The position numbers were made by a program, and so were the translations under genes. Under the pieces are notes generated by a model. The model saw only the letters and a list, made by a program, of their open reading frames with translations, was not told the origin of the DNA and ran no database searches. From positions 1 through 64,000 of the forward strand of contig DLZQ01000067.1 in NCBI GenBank assembly GCA_003447295.1: a stretch of DNA of 64,000 bases. The letters run 5' to 3'. Below are positions 24,989 through 33,906 of this stretch, piece by piece (the first letter of the stretch is position 1; every line of letters begins with the position of its first letter). This DNA comes from Lachnospiraceae bacterium (GTDB lineage: Bacteria > Bacillota > Clostridia > Lachnospirales > Lachnospiraceae).

Positions 24989-26374
24989 ATGGATGTATTA
25001 AAAAGAATTCCTGTCAGAGAGCAGGATGCAAAGGAACGTGCTACCAACTTCAAAGAGGTGTGTCTCGGATATAACAAAGAAGAAGCAATGGAAGAGGCTT
25101 CCCGCTGCATTAACTGTAAAAATGCACAGTGTGTAAAGGGCTGTCCCGTAGCGATCCAGATCCCTCAGTTCATTGAACAGGTGAAGAACGGCAATATCGA
25201 AGAAGCATATCGTATCATCAGTGAATCCAGCGCACTTCCCGCTGTCTGCGGTCGTGTATGCCCCCAGGAAAGCCAGTGTGAAGGAAAATGTATCCGTGGC
25301 TTCAAGGGGGATCCCATCTCTATCGGTAAGCTGGAGCGTTTTGTAGCTGACTGGGCAAGGGAAAACGGTATCAAACCCACACCGGCAGCACAGAAGAACG
25401 GTAAAAAGGTAGCTGTTATCGGTTCCGGTCCCGCAGGTCTGACCTGTGCCGGAGATCTGGCAAAGATGGGTTATGATGTTACCATCTTCGAGGCACTGCA
25501 TGAGGCAGGCGGTGTACTGGTATACGGTATCCCTGAGTTCCGTCTTCCCAAGAGCGGCGTTGTGGCAAAAGAGATCGAAAATGTAAAATCTCTCGGTGTT
25601 CATATTGAAACCAACGTAGTGGTAGGTAAATCCGTGACCATCGATCAGTTGATGGACGAAGAGGGCTTCCAGGCTGTATTTATCGGTTCCGGTGCAGGAC
25701 TTCCGAAGTTCATGGGTATCCCCGGCGAGAATGCCAACGGTGTATTCTCTGCCAATGAATACCTGACCAGAAGCAATCTGATGAAGGCGTTTGATCCCGA
25801 TTCCAGAACACCTATCATGCATGGTAAGAAGGTAGCTGTGGTAGGCGGCGGTAACGTGGCTATGGATGCTGCAAGAACCGCACTTCGTCTGGGTGCTGAG
25901 GTACATATTGTATACCGCAGAAGCGAAGAGGAGCTTCCTGCCAGAGTGGAAGAAGTACATCATGCAAAAGAAGAAGGCATCATTTTTGATCTGCTGACCA
26001 ATCCTATAGAAATCCTGTCCGACGATAAGGGCTGGGTGACCGGCATGAAGTGCATCCGCATGGAACTGGGCGAGCCCGATGAGAGCGGCAGACGTCGCCC
26101 CGTGGAAGTACCCGGATCCGAATTCGTGATGGAGTTAGATACCGTGATCATGTCTTTAGGTACCTCCCCGAATCCTCTGATCTCTTCTACCACCAGGGGA
26201 CTGGATACCAATAAGTGGAAGTGCATCATTGCGGATGAAAATAACGGCAAGACCACCAAGGAAGGTGTCTATGCCGGTGGAGATGCGGTAACAGGAGCAG
26301 CTACCGTTATTCTGGCGATGGGAGCAGGAAAGGCTGCTGCCAAGGGTATTGACGAATATCTGAGTGTAAAATAA
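24989..26374 (+). CDS. nfnB: NADPH-dependent ferredoxin oxidoreductase subunit beta, NfnB-like (GltD family)
   Basis: 461 residues. N-terminal domain with two Cys clusters for 4Fe-4S centres (CINCKNAQCVKGCPV; CGRVCPQESQCEGKC), then an FAD domain (VIGSGPAGLTCAGDLAKMGYDV) and an NADPH domain (VAVVGGGNVAMDAARTALRLG), ending with a second FAD segment GGDAVTGAATVILAMGAGK. The same architecture serves GltD; the adjacent NfnA-like gene and the absence of a large glutamate synthase subunit favour NfnB. It lies 52 bases after nfnA. Confidence 0.88.
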   Translation: MDVLKRIPVREQDAKERATNFKEVCLGYNKEEAMEEASRCINCKNAQCVKGCPVAIQIPQFIEQVKNGNIEEAYRIISESSALPAVCGRVCPQESQCEGKCIRGFKGDPISIGKLERFVADWARENGIKPTPAAQKNGKKVAVIGSGPAGLTCAGDLAKMGYDVTIFEALHEAGGVLVYGIPEFRLPKSGVVAKEIENVKSLGVHIETNVVVGKSVTIDQLMDEEGFQAVFIGSGAGLPKFMGIPGENANGVFSANEYLTRSNLMKAFDPDSRTPIMHGKKVAVVGGGNVAMDAARTALRLGAEVHIVYRRSEEELPARVEEVHHAKEEGIIFDLLTNPIEILSDDKGWVTGMKCIRMELGEPDESGRRRPVEVPGSEFVMELDTVIMSLGTSPNPLISSTTRGLDTNKWKCIIADENNGKTTKEGVYAGGDAVTGAATVILAMGAGKAAAKGIDEYLSVK

Positions 26375-26384
26375 TTACCCAGCA

Positions 26385-26418
26385 TCCGGTCGCTGGACCG
26401 GACAGAATGGAGGCTTAC
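26385..26418 (+). promoter_or_regulatory. Stem-loop and ribosome site of the Dabb gene
   Basis: TCCGGTC-GCTG-GACCGGA (26385-26402) is a perfect 7-bp hairpin right before the GGAGG of the next gene. The layout hairpin, then GAATGGAG, then TTACATG resembles the leader blocks before 40681 and 47106, but the linker differs, so kinship is uncertain. Confidence 0.35.
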
Positions 26419-26718
26419 ATGGTAAGACATATTGTTATGTGGAGCCTGGAAGGTAATCTGACCTCCCAGGAGAAGAGAGCAGCCGCCGAGAAGATCAAGG
26501 CACTTTTAGAGCCCATTAAAGAAAAAGTACCCGGTGCCGTGAGGGTGGAAGTGATCATAAATGAACTGGACAGCAGCAACCGGGATGTGGCACTGATCTC
26601 TGATTTTACAGATACAGAGGCACTGGCGGCATATCAGGTGCATCCGGATCATCTGGCAGCAAAAGAATATATTGGATCCGTGGCAGGAGGAAGAGCCTGC
26701 CTGGATTACGAATATTAA
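26419..26718 (+). CDS. Dabb-family (stress-responsive alpha/beta barrel) protein
   Basis: 99 residues from the ATG at 26419; an upstream in-frame ATG at 26407 overlaps the GGAGG ribosome site and is not used. Family hallmarks: VRHIVMWSLEG at the start, a central helix, VALISDFTDTEALAAYQVHPDHLAAKEYI, and a C-terminal RACLDYEY. Dabb proteins are small dimeric ferredoxin-like barrels; some protect against stress and many have no known function. Here it sits between nfnB and a zinc-ribbon protein with no clear pathway link. Confidence 0.85.
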   Translation: MVRHIVMWSLEGNLTSQEKRAAAEKIKALLEPIKEKVPGAVRVEVIINELDSSNRDVALISDFTDTEALAAYQVHPDHLAAKEYIGSVAGGRACLDYEY

Positions 26719-26733
26719 GGATGGTGTTAGCAT

Positions 26734-27639
26734 ATGGCATGGTGTCCGAAATGTAAAAATGAATATCGGGAAGGGATCACCGTATGTCCCGATTGCGGAG
26801 AAACACTGGTAAGTGAGGAAGAATTGACGGACTTTACTTCCGTGCTGTTCGGTGAACAGGATGAGATGGAGAAGTTAAAAGACTTCCTTACATACAATGG
26901 AGTGGAAAAAAGTAAACTTGTTTATGATGAGACAGAGCAGGTCTATGAACTGTTTGTAGATGCAAAGGACGAGAAAAAGGCGAAGACCATCGCCAGAGTT
27001 TTCTTAGAGCAGCAGGAAAAGGAACGCAAGGAGAATGTCGCAGAGGAAGAAGCAGCGGTAGACGAATTCCTGATGCCGGACGGAGATGAAGCATCGGAAG
27101 AAAAGCCAAATTCTGTGGAACTATTGAAAGCCGCATCCGCACAGGGTGGTCTGACTTATATGAACAGTGGTGCCAAAGCAGAGGAAAACAGATCCTCTGC
27201 CTGGGTACTGTTAATTGTGGGTGTTTTGGGAATCTTGGTGATGGCCCTTGGAATTGCAGGAGTACTACCCTTTAACATCGGGAACCCGTACATGTTTTAC
27301 GGGGTAATGAGTGCAGTATTTATCCTCTTCATTGTTATGGGTGTGGTGTCCATGCGTAATGCAAAGCTTTTCGAGAAAAAAGCAGAGTCTGAGAACTCTC
27401 TGGTAGATACCTTGCTTAAATGGAGCGAGGAAAACCTGACTGCGGAAAAAATCGATGCGCAGATCGAAAATGCAGCAGATACTCCCGAAGAAGCCCTGTA
27501 TTATAAGAGATTTGAAGTCATCCGCAACCAGATGAACCATCAGTTCATGAATCTGGACCAGCAGATGCTGGAGAATCTCATCGACACGAAGATCTACGAA
27601 CAGATCTTCCCGGATACGGACGGAGCAGAGGAAGAATGA
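26734..27639 (+). CDS. Zinc-ribbon membrane protein of unknown function
   Basis: 301 residues. N-terminal zinc ribbon (CPKCKNEYREGITVCPDCGE), then a small alpha/beta region (TSVLFGEQDEMEKLKDFLTYNGV, reminiscent of DUF2007-type signal-transducing folds), an acidic linker, two membrane helices at ~150-205 (WVLLIVGVLGILVMALGIAG; MFYGVMSAVFILFIVMGVVS) and a helical cytosolic tail. The stop overlaps the rlmH start by four bases, so they are translationally coupled. I do not recognise a family. Confidence 0.75.
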   Translation: MAWCPKCKNEYREGITVCPDCGETLVSEEELTDFTSVLFGEQDEMEKLKDFLTYNGVEKSKLVYDETEQVYELFVDAKDEKKAKTIARVFLEQQEKERKENVAEEEAAVDEFLMPDGDEASEEKPNSVELLKAASAQGGLTYMNSGAKAEENRSSAWVLLIVGVLGILVMALGIAGVLPFNIGNPYMFYGVMSAVFILFIVMGVVSMRNAKLFEKKAESENSLVDTLLKWSEENLTAEKIDAQIENAADTPEEALYYKRFEVIRNQMNHQFMNLDQQMLENLIDTKIYEQIFPDTDGAEEE

Positions 27640-28118
27640 TCAAAATATCCATCATATGTGTAGGGAGGATCAAGGAGAAATTTTTCCGTGATGCCATTGA
27701 CGAATACAGCAAACGGCTGAGTCGTTACACGAAGTTGAACATTATCGAAGTGGCGGATGAGATGACACCGGATGGGGCAAGCACTGTTTTGGAAGATCAG
27801 ATCCGTGAAAAAGAGGGAGCCCGCATTCTTGCAAAGCTACCCCAGGATGCTCTGATCGTGACACTGGAGATCGCCGGCAAAAATTTTTCTTCCGAAGAAT
27901 TTGCAGCATGGATCGAGGACTGCAGTGTCCGTGGAAAAAGCCACATCTGTTTTGTCATCGGAGGATCCCTGGGACTGCACAAAAGCGTCTGCAAAAGGGC
28001 GGACCTGTCACTCAGCTTTTCCAAAATGACATTCCCGCACCAGCTTATGCGTGTGATCCTGTGCGAACAGATCTATCGGGCGTTCCGGATCATTCAGCAT
28101 GAGCCTTACCATAAGTAA
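27636..28118 (+). CDS. rlmH: 23S rRNA pseudouridine-1915 N3-methyltransferase RlmH
   Basis: 160 residues, the usual SPOUT-enzyme length. It has the opening IKISIICVGRIKEKFFRDAIDEYSKRLSRY and the C-terminal trefoil-knot motifs FVIGGSLGLHKSV and LSFSKMTFPHQLMRVILCEQIYRAFRI, ending HEPYHK, as in almost all RlmH. It methylates pseudouridine 1915 in helix 69 of 23S rRNA using SAM. It starts inside the stop of the zinc-ribbon gene (ATGA overlap). Confidence 0.97.
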   Translation: MIKISIICVGRIKEKFFRDAIDEYSKRLSRYTKLNIIEVADEMTPDGASTVLEDQIREKEGARILAKLPQDALIVTLEIAGKNFSSEEFAAWIEDCSVRGKSHICFVIGGSLGLHKSVCKRADLSLSFSKMTFPHQLMRVILCEQIYRAFRIIQHEPYHK

Positions 28119-28155
28119 AAGATTTGTAACCATTTTAAACAAAAGTGACGAAAAT

Positions 28156-28791
28156 ATGACAAAAAAACAACGTGCATTAGAAATCATAGAACGTCTGAAA
28201 AAAGAATACCCGGATGCCGGATGCACTCTGGATTACGATCAGGCATGGAAGCTGCTTGTCAGCGTCCGCCTGGCGGCCCAGTGTACCGATGCCCGGGTAA
28301 ATATCGTGGTGGAGAAGCTTTACGAGAAATTTCCGGATGTGGATGCCCTGGCGGATGCTCCGGTGGAAGAGATCGAGGCAATCGTAAAGCCCTGCGGCTT
28401 AGGTCACAGCAAGGCGAGAGATATCAGCGCCTGCATGAAGATCCTTAGGGATAAATATCAGGGGAAAGTGCCGGATGACTTTGACGGGCTGCTGTCTCTG
28501 CCGGGAGTAGGCAGGAAAAGTGCCAATCTGGTCATGGGGGATGTCTTCGGTAAGCCTGCCATTGTGACAGACACCCATTGCATCCGCCTGGTGAACCGTA
28601 TGGGACTGGTAGACGGTATCAAGGAGCCTGCCAAGGTGGAAAAGGAACTGTGGAAGATCATTCCGCCCAAGGAAGGCAGTGATTTCTGCCACAGACTGGT
28701 ATATCACGGAAGAGAGGTATGTACTGCCAGAACCCATCCCTATTGCGAGAAATGCTGCATCAGTGATATCTGTAAAAAAGTCGGTGTATAA
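28156..28791 (+). CDS. nth: Endonuclease III (DNA glycosylase/AP lyase)
   Basis: 211 residues from the ATG at 28156 (MTKKQRALEIIERLKKEYP, the family opening); an in-frame start at 28099 inside rlmH lacks a ribosome site. The helix-hairpin-helix LPGVGRKSANLVMG carries the catalytic Lys, and the catalytic Asp is in TDTHCIRLVNRMGLV. The C-terminal 4Fe-4S loop reads CTARTHPYCEKCCISDIC, with seven residues between the first two Cys in place of the common six. It removes oxidised pyrimidines in base-excision repair. Confidence 0.95.
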   Translation: MTKKQRALEIIERLKKEYPDAGCTLDYDQAWKLLVSVRLAAQCTDARVNIVVEKLYEKFPDVDALADAPVEEIEAIVKPCGLGHSKARDISACMKILRDKYQGKVPDDFDGLLSLPGVGRKSANLVMGDVFGKPAIVTDTHCIRLVNRMGLVDGIKEPAKVEKELWKIIPPKEGSDFCHRLVYHGREVCTARTHPYCEKCCISDICKKVGV

Positions 28792-28829
28792 GAGTTGGTG
28801 GTAATGTTGCTGTAGACAGGAGGAAGCCT

Positions 28830-30134
28830 ATGAGAATGTATGACATCATCATGAAAAAGAGAAACGGTGGAGAGCTATCCAAAGAAGAGATCCGCTTTTT
28901 TATTGAAGGCTACACGAAGGGAGAGATACCGGATTATCAGGTGTCTGCTCTGATGATGGCAATTTATTTTCAGAAGATGACGGAGCGGGAGACTTACGAA
29001 CTTACCATGGCCATGGCACATAGCGGGGAGATGCTGGATCTGTCCAAAATCCACGGCTGTAAGGTAGACAAACACAGTACCGGCGGCGTGGGTGACAAGA
29101 CTTCTCTGGCACTGACTCCCATGGTGGCTGCCTGCGAAATCCCGGTGGCCAAAATGAGCGGCAGAGGACTGGGCCACACCGGAGGAACCATTGACAAGTT
29201 AGAGAGCTTCCCCGGATTTACCACAGCACTTACCGCAGACCGCTTTATTGAAAATGTCAATAAGATCGGGATCGCCATTATGGGACAGACGAAAGATCTG
29301 GCGCCGGCAGATAAAAAGCTGTATGCCCTGCGGGATGTGACGGCCACCGTGGACAATATGTCCCTGATTGCCAGCTCCATCATGAGCAAGAAGCTGGCAG
29401 CCGGTGCGGATGCCATTGTGCTGGATGTCAAGACCGGCAGCGGTGCTTTTATGAAGAGTCAGGATGATGCATTTGCCCTGGCGGAAGAAATGGTCAAGAT
29501 CGGTAAAAATGCAGGCAGACAAACCATTGCCGTAGTCTCGGATATGGATCAGCCGCTGGGGCGTGCTGTGGGAAACGCTCTGGAAGTAAAAGAAGCCATT
29601 GCAACCCTGCGGGGAGAAGGACCGGAGGATTTTAGAGAACTCTGCATGGTACTGGGCAGTCAGATGCTGCTTGCCGGTGGCAAGGTGGAGAATGCCGAAG
29701 AGGCAAGAGGAATGCTTACTAAAGTCATCGAAGACGGCAGTGCCTTACGGAAATTGGAACAGTTCGTGGAAGCCCAGGGGGGTGACCCGTTGGCAGTAAC
29801 GAACCCCGAACTCCTTCCTAAGGCATCGATGGTAGTGCCTGTCTGTGCGGACAGAGACGGTTTCGTGGGAAGAATCGCCTGCGAGGACATTGGCATCTGT
29901 TCCCTGCTGTTGGGCGGAGGAAGAGAGACCAAGGAAAGTACGATCGACCTGTCAGTAGGTATCGTATTAGAGAAGAAAAAGGGAGATGCTGTGAAAAAAG
30001 GCGAGGTTCTCGGGTATCTTCATGCCAATGACGAACAACGTCTGGAAGCGGCAAAGGAGAAATTCTTAAATGCTTACTGCATTACCGACAGCTGTCCTAA
30101 AAAGGAGCCTCTGATCAAGGGGATTTTGCAGTAA
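28830..30134 (+). CDS. pdp: Pyrimidine-nucleoside (thymidine) phosphorylase
   Basis: 434 residues, typical of the NP-II family. Motifs: a helical N-terminal domain with KRNGGELSKEEI, the phosphate-binding signature DKHSTGGVGDKTSLAL, then GRGLGHTGGTIDKLES, and LDVKTGSGAFMKS. The C-terminal all-beta domain ends with the lysine-rich hammerhead region. It cleaves thymidine or uridine to base and (deoxy)ribose-1-phosphate. A GGAGG ribosome site precedes the ATG. A thymidine-only phosphorylase (DeoA) cannot be excluded. Confidence 0.94.
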   Translation: MRMYDIIMKKRNGGELSKEEIRFFIEGYTKGEIPDYQVSALMMAIYFQKMTERETYELTMAMAHSGEMLDLSKIHGCKVDKHSTGGVGDKTSLALTPMVAACEIPVAKMSGRGLGHTGGTIDKLESFPGFTTALTADRFIENVNKIGIAIMGQTKDLAPADKKLYALRDVTATVDNMSLIASSIMSKKLAAGADAIVLDVKTGSGAFMKSQDDAFALAEEMVKIGKNAGRQTIAVVSDMDQPLGRAVGNALEVKEAIATLRGEGPEDFRELCMVLGSQMLLAGGKVENAEEARGMLTKVIEDGSALRKLEQFVEAQGGDPLAVTNPELLPKASMVVPVCADRDGFVGRIACEDIGICSLLLGGGRETKESTIDLSVGIVLEKKKGDAVKKGEVLGYLHANDEQRLEAAKEKFLNAYCITDSCPKKEPLIKGILQ

Positions 30135-30143
30135 CATATTTTG

Positions 30144-30186
30144 GTGCTCTTCGTCATATAGTTTTATATGAAAATGAGAAGAGCAC
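30144..30186 (+). promoter_or_regulatory. Stem-loop enclosing the yqfC start codons
   Basis: GTGCTCTTC (30144-30152) pairs with GAAGAGCAC (30178-30186), and inside it TCATATA (30154-30160) pairs with TATATGA (30165-30171). Both possible start codons of yqfC (30168 and 30174) lie inside the structure, and no ribosome site is visible upstream. It might control translation of yqfC or act as the end of the upstream transcript, although no T-run follows. Confidence 0.55.
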
Positions 30187-30446
30187 AACAGCAAAAAGAA
30201 AAATGGATCAATTCCCTGCAGCTTCCCAAGGATGTCTGTATGGGAGCGCTGCGCGTGACACTTACCGGCAACTGTGAAGTCTGGATCGAGAATTACAGAG
30301 GGATTTTGGAGTATACCGGTGAACGGATCCTGTTGCAGGCGAAGACCTGTCAGGTGTGCCTGGAGGGAAGCCGGCTTTCCATCGACTATTATACCAATGA
30401 AGATATGAAGATCAGCGGAAATATCAGTACGCTACGCTATTTATAG
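30168..30446 (+). CDS. yqfC: Sporulation protein YqfC
   Basis: 92 residues, close in length and pattern to Bacillus YqfC: a basic N-terminus, LPKDVCMGALRVTLTGNCEVWIENYRGILEYTGERI, and the ending ISGNISTLRYL. Its neighbour yqfD confirms the call, since the two are paired in endospore formers. Function is unknown. The start lies inside a stem-loop and has no ribosome site; ATG 30174 is an alternative. Confidence 0.85.
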   Translation: MKMRRAQQQKEKWINSLQLPKDVCMGALRVTLTGNCEVWIENYRGILEYTGERILLQAKTCQVCLEGSRLSIDYYTNEDMKISGNISTLRYL

Positions 30447-30477
30447 ATCATTACTGGTAAACGGAGGTCGTCTGGAA

Positions 30478-31722
30478 ATGACGGAATGGATCAAACGTCT
30501 GCAGGGATATGTGAAAATTCGTGTATGGGGATTTGCACCGCAGCGGTTTATCAATCTGTGCAGTAATAAGGGTGTATTACTGTGGAACATTGATAAGCAG
30601 GATGATATTTATACGATGTGTGTCAGTCTGAAAGCTTTTTATCAGCTGCGTCCCATCGCCAGAAAAACAAAAGTAAGGGTAGTCATATCGGAAAGATGTG
30701 GACTACCTTTTTTAGTGCCCGGAATGCTTAAAAGAAAGGTATTTTTTGCAGGCTTTTTTCTGACAGCAGCGTTTTGGATTCTATCTTCTTTTTTCATATG
30801 GGATATCCGGGTCTCCGGAAATTTACAGGTGACGGAGGATGTTTTTTTAAAATTTCTGGAGCAGGAAGGCGTACATACCGGAATGCGGAAAAGCAATCTG
30901 GACATCGGAGAATTGGAAAAACAGATCCGCCGCAATTTTCCACAGGTCACCTGGACCTCCGGACGACTGGACGGAGTACGTCTTTTTATTGAACTGAAGG
31001 AAAATGATATGCCGGTTCCGGAAGAAACTGCTGCAGATCCTAAGATAGGCAGGGATCTGGTGGCACAATACGACGGTGTGATCACGGAGATGATCGTTCG
31101 AAGCGGTGTGCCCAAAGTAACCACCGGCAGCAAAGTAGCAAAGGGGGACATTCTGGTGGAAGGCAGGATCCCCATATATGCGGAGGATGGCACCGTAAGG
31201 GAATACCGGCCGGTAGTATCGGACGCAGATATCCGGATGGAACACACCGGTACTTTCGAGGTATATCTGCCGGCGGATTATATCCAAAAACAGTACACAG
31301 GGAGGGAAACAAAGTATTATTTTATTCGCTTCGGCGACATAGAGTGGAGACCGAAGGCGGAGCCCGGGTATCTGCAATACGACAGCATCCTTGACACCTG
31401 TCCGGTAAAAGTACTGGAATATCTGCATATTCCCTGCACACTGTGTAGGATCACTTATAGAGAGTATCAAAAAACAGAATATTCCTATACGACACAGGAA
31501 GCAAAAACTGTTTTACAGAAAAAAATATTGGACTTTCTCGAAAGTTTAGATGAAAAAGGGGTACAAATAATCTCGAAAGATGTTAAAATAGAAACAAAGT
31601 GCGCCGGATGGACTGCTCACGGAGAATTGACATTACGCGAGGCGGCGGGAGTGCTTACAGATTCCGTGCCGGAGATGGTCGAAGATCTGCGTACGGAAGA
31701 TACTGATGGAAATGAGGAATAA
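30478..31722 (+). CDS. yqfD: Sporulation protein YqfD
   Basis: 414 residues. A cytosolic N-terminal part (GYVKIRVWGFAPQRFINLCSNKGVLLWNI) leads to one membrane helix at ~90-110 (VFFAGFFLTAAFWILSSFFIW), followed by DIRVSGNLQVTEDVFLKFLEQEGVHTG, a POTRA-like/FtsQ-like segment typical of YqfD, then an outer beta-rich domain. It is a conserved sporulation protein of unclear function. GGAGGT ribosome site ten bases before the ATG. It forms an operon with yqfC and phoH. Confidence 0.92.
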   Translation: MTEWIKRLQGYVKIRVWGFAPQRFINLCSNKGVLLWNIDKQDDIYTMCVSLKAFYQLRPIARKTKVRVVISERCGLPFLVPGMLKRKVFFAGFFLTAAFWILSSFFIWDIRVSGNLQVTEDVFLKFLEQEGVHTGMRKSNLDIGELEKQIRRNFPQVTWTSGRLDGVRLFIELKENDMPVPEETAADPKIGRDLVAQYDGVITEMIVRSGVPKVTTGSKVAKGDILVEGRIPIYAEDGTVREYRPVVSDADIRMEHTGTFEVYLPADYIQKQYTGRETKYYFIRFGDIEWRPKAEPGYLQYDSILDTCPVKVLEYLHIPCTLCRITYREYQKTEYSYTTQEAKTVLQKKILDFLESLDEKGVQIISKDVKIETKCAGWTAHGELTLREAAGVLTDSVPEMVEDLRTEDTDGNEE

Positions 31723-31729
31723 GGCATAA

Positions 31730-32731
31730 ATGGGTGTGACAGCAATCAGTTTTGAGATGGATACGGAACAGATGCGTAAGATATTCGGCATGCAGGATGC
31801 CTATATCAAGAAGCTGGAACAGGATTTTCAGGTGACTATCGTGGACCGTAACGGCAGCGTTGTGATCACCGGAGAGGAAGAGAATGCTTCGAAGGCATCC
31901 CGGGTATTGAAACAGTTGACTGCCCTGTCGGATCATGGCAATGAGATCGAAGAACAGAGTGTGGATTATGCCATTGAAATGGGAAAAGAGGATCAGGAAG
32001 ATAAACTGATGGAAATGGATGCGGACTGCATCTGTCATACCATCAGCGGCAAACCGATCAAGCCAAAGACTCTGGGACAGAAAGCTTATGTGGATGCCAT
32101 CCGCAAGAATATGATCGTATTCGGACTGGGACCTGCCGGTACCGGTAAGACTTACCTGGCCATGGCAATGGCAATCACAGCATTTAAAAATAACGAGGTC
32201 AGCCGTATCATACTGACCAGACCTGCCATTGAAGCCGGTGAAAAGTTAGGATTTTTGCCCGGAGACCTGCAGAGTAAGGTAGACCCGTACCTGCGTCCGC
32301 TATATGACGCGCTGTACCAGATCATGGGTGCTGAGAGCTTTGCCAAAAATATGGAAAAAGGTCTGATAGAAGTGGCACCTCTTGCTTATATGAGAGGCCG
32401 TACTCTGGACAATGCCTATATTATCCTGGATGAAGCGCAGAATACCACCCCGGCGCAGATGAAAATGTTCCTGACCCGTATCGGGTTTGGCTCCAAGGTG
32501 ATCGTAACCGGTGACTCTTCCCAGAAGGATCTTCCCGTGGGAGCAAAGTCCGGTCTGGATGTGGCGACGAGAGTCCTTAAAAATATTGACGACATTGCTT
32601 TCTGTAATCTGACCAATAAGGATGTGGTTCGACATCCGCTGGTACAGAAGATCGTAAAAGCATACGATGATTATGAAGCCGGGAGCAAAAGAAGCCCTAA
32701 GTTAAAGCATACGGACAAGGGAAAAAGATAA
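31730..32731 (+). CDS. phoH: PhoH family ATPase/RNA helicase-like protein
   Basis: 333 residues of the PhoH (YbeZ) type: an N-terminal KH-like part (FQVTIVDRNGSVVITGEEE) then the P-loop core with GLGPAGTGKTYLAMAMAI (Walker A) and AYIILDEAQNTTPAQMKMFLTR (Walker B), VTGDSSQKDLP and a C-terminal VVRHPLVQKIVKAYD. In bacteria it pairs with YbeY in ribosome and RNA metabolism, and ybeY lies two genes downstream. It follows yqfD by seven bases. Confidence 0.95.
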   Translation: MGVTAISFEMDTEQMRKIFGMQDAYIKKLEQDFQVTIVDRNGSVVITGEEENASKASRVLKQLTALSDHGNEIEEQSVDYAIEMGKEDQEDKLMEMDADCICHTISGKPIKPKTLGQKAYVDAIRKNMIVFGLGPAGTGKTYLAMAMAITAFKNNEVSRIILTRPAIEAGEKLGFLPGDLQSKVDPYLRPLYDALYQIMGAESFAKNMEKGLIEVAPLAYMRGRTLDNAYIILDEAQNTTPAQMKMFLTRIGFGSKVIVTGDSSQKDLPVGAKSGLDVATRVLKNIDDIAFCNLTNKDVVRHPLVQKIVKAYDDYEAGSKRSPKLKHTDKGKR

Positions 32732-32733
32732 GT

Positions 32734-33906
32734 ATGAAAACGGAAAACAAAAACGGTCTTTTGGTATTTCTGCTGCCGGAACTTCTGACAGTTTTGGCGG
32801 GAAGTGCCGGGGTTTACGGGCTGGGGATTATTGCTAGACAATTATCGGCGGAAAATGCATTGCGGGATGCGGTGATGACAGCGCTGGGATTTGCTGTGGC
32901 AGGTTTTTTCCTTCGAAGGGAGACCCTGGACGATCATTTGGATTATGATAATGCAGATCATCCGATCCGGTTTTGGATCGTGGTCTGGTGCTGCCTTTTG
33001 TTTTCTCTGGCATGCGTTTTTTTGCCGGCGGGAGGATGGCCGTTCCCTGCGGTGTTTGTAGTATTATCGTTATTTGGCAATCTCCCTGTGGGAATTCTGT
33101 TTTCCTCAGTGTTTTTAATGATTGCTGCGTTTGAAGGACAGTCTGCCGGCATTTTCTTTTTGTATTTTATCAGCGGTATTTTCGCAGCCTGTCTGTTTCA
33201 GCATCTGGAAGAGGAATTTTCCATTGCGATACCCTTATTTTTATCCCTGTTGTGTCTGCTTTTGTGTGAAACGGCCAATATTGTATTGCTGACCAATGAA
33301 CATCTTACGCTGGAACAATTCCTGGTACCGGCGGCGAATCTGATCATCTCGGGAATCCTGCTTTTGGGAATACTGAAAATCTTCTCGGGAATGGTGGTCT
33401 ACAAGGACAGGGTGCGGTATCTGGATCTGAATGACACGGAGAATCAGACGCTTTCCCAGTACCGGAAAACGGATCGTGCAGAGTATTTTCTCTGTATACA
33501 TACGGCGTATTTCTGCGAGCGTATTGCCGTCAAACTGGGAATGGACAAGGAGGCACTGAAGTGTGCGGGGCTATACCATAAAAAGTGCTGGGATCAGATG
33601 ACAAAGGAAGGCGTGGAATTCCCGAAAGGGGCTCGGACGATTCTGGAAGAATACACAACGAACAAAAAATATCACCACAAAGAGACAGTGGTATTGTATT
33701 GTTCCGATGCGATTGTCAGTGCGGTTTTGTTGCTGCTTCAAAAGGAGCCTGACAAGAAGCCGGATTATGACCAGGTCATTGATAAGATATTTGAACGCAT
33801 CTGGCAGAAAGAAATCGTCAGTGAATGCGATATGACGCTGCATGACTGGAAACGGATGCAGAAGATATTTAAGGAGGAGAAACTGTATTATGACTTTTTA
33901 CGTTGA
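32734..33906 (+). CDS. Degenerate PgpH-like membrane protein with a broken HD domain
   Basis: 390 residues, beginning two bases after phoH. This slot normally holds pgpH (yqfF), a ~700-residue cyclic-di-AMP phosphodiesterase with an outer 7TMR-HDED domain, seven membrane helices and a cytosolic HD domain. Here the outer domain is absent, six to seven membrane helices span ~10-235, and the cytosolic part keeps an HD-like layout (CIHTAYFCERIAVKLGMDKEALKCAGLYHKKCWD) in which the catalytic His-Asp pair is His-Lys. Later, ILEEYTTNKKYHHKET stands where metal-binding His residues are expected. I infer a former or inactive PgpH, perhaps a c-di-AMP sensor or structural partner. Confidence 0.7.
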   Translation: MKTENKNGLLVFLLPELLTVLAGSAGVYGLGIIARQLSAENALRDAVMTALGFAVAGFFLRRETLDDHLDYDNADHPIRFWIVVWCCLLFSLACVFLPAGGWPFPAVFVVLSLFGNLPVGILFSSVFLMIAAFEGQSAGIFFLYFISGIFAACLFQHLEEEFSIAIPLFLSLLCLLLCETANIVLLTNEHLTLEQFLVPAANLIISGILLLGILKIFSGMVVYKDRVRYLDLNDTENQTLSQYRKTDRAEYFLCIHTAYFCERIAVKLGMDKEALKCAGLYHKKCWDQMTKEGVEFPKGARTILEEYTTNKKYHHKETVVLYCSDAIVSAVLLLLQKEPDKKPDYDQVIDKIFERIWQKEIVSECDMTLHDWKRMQKIFKEEKLYYDFLR

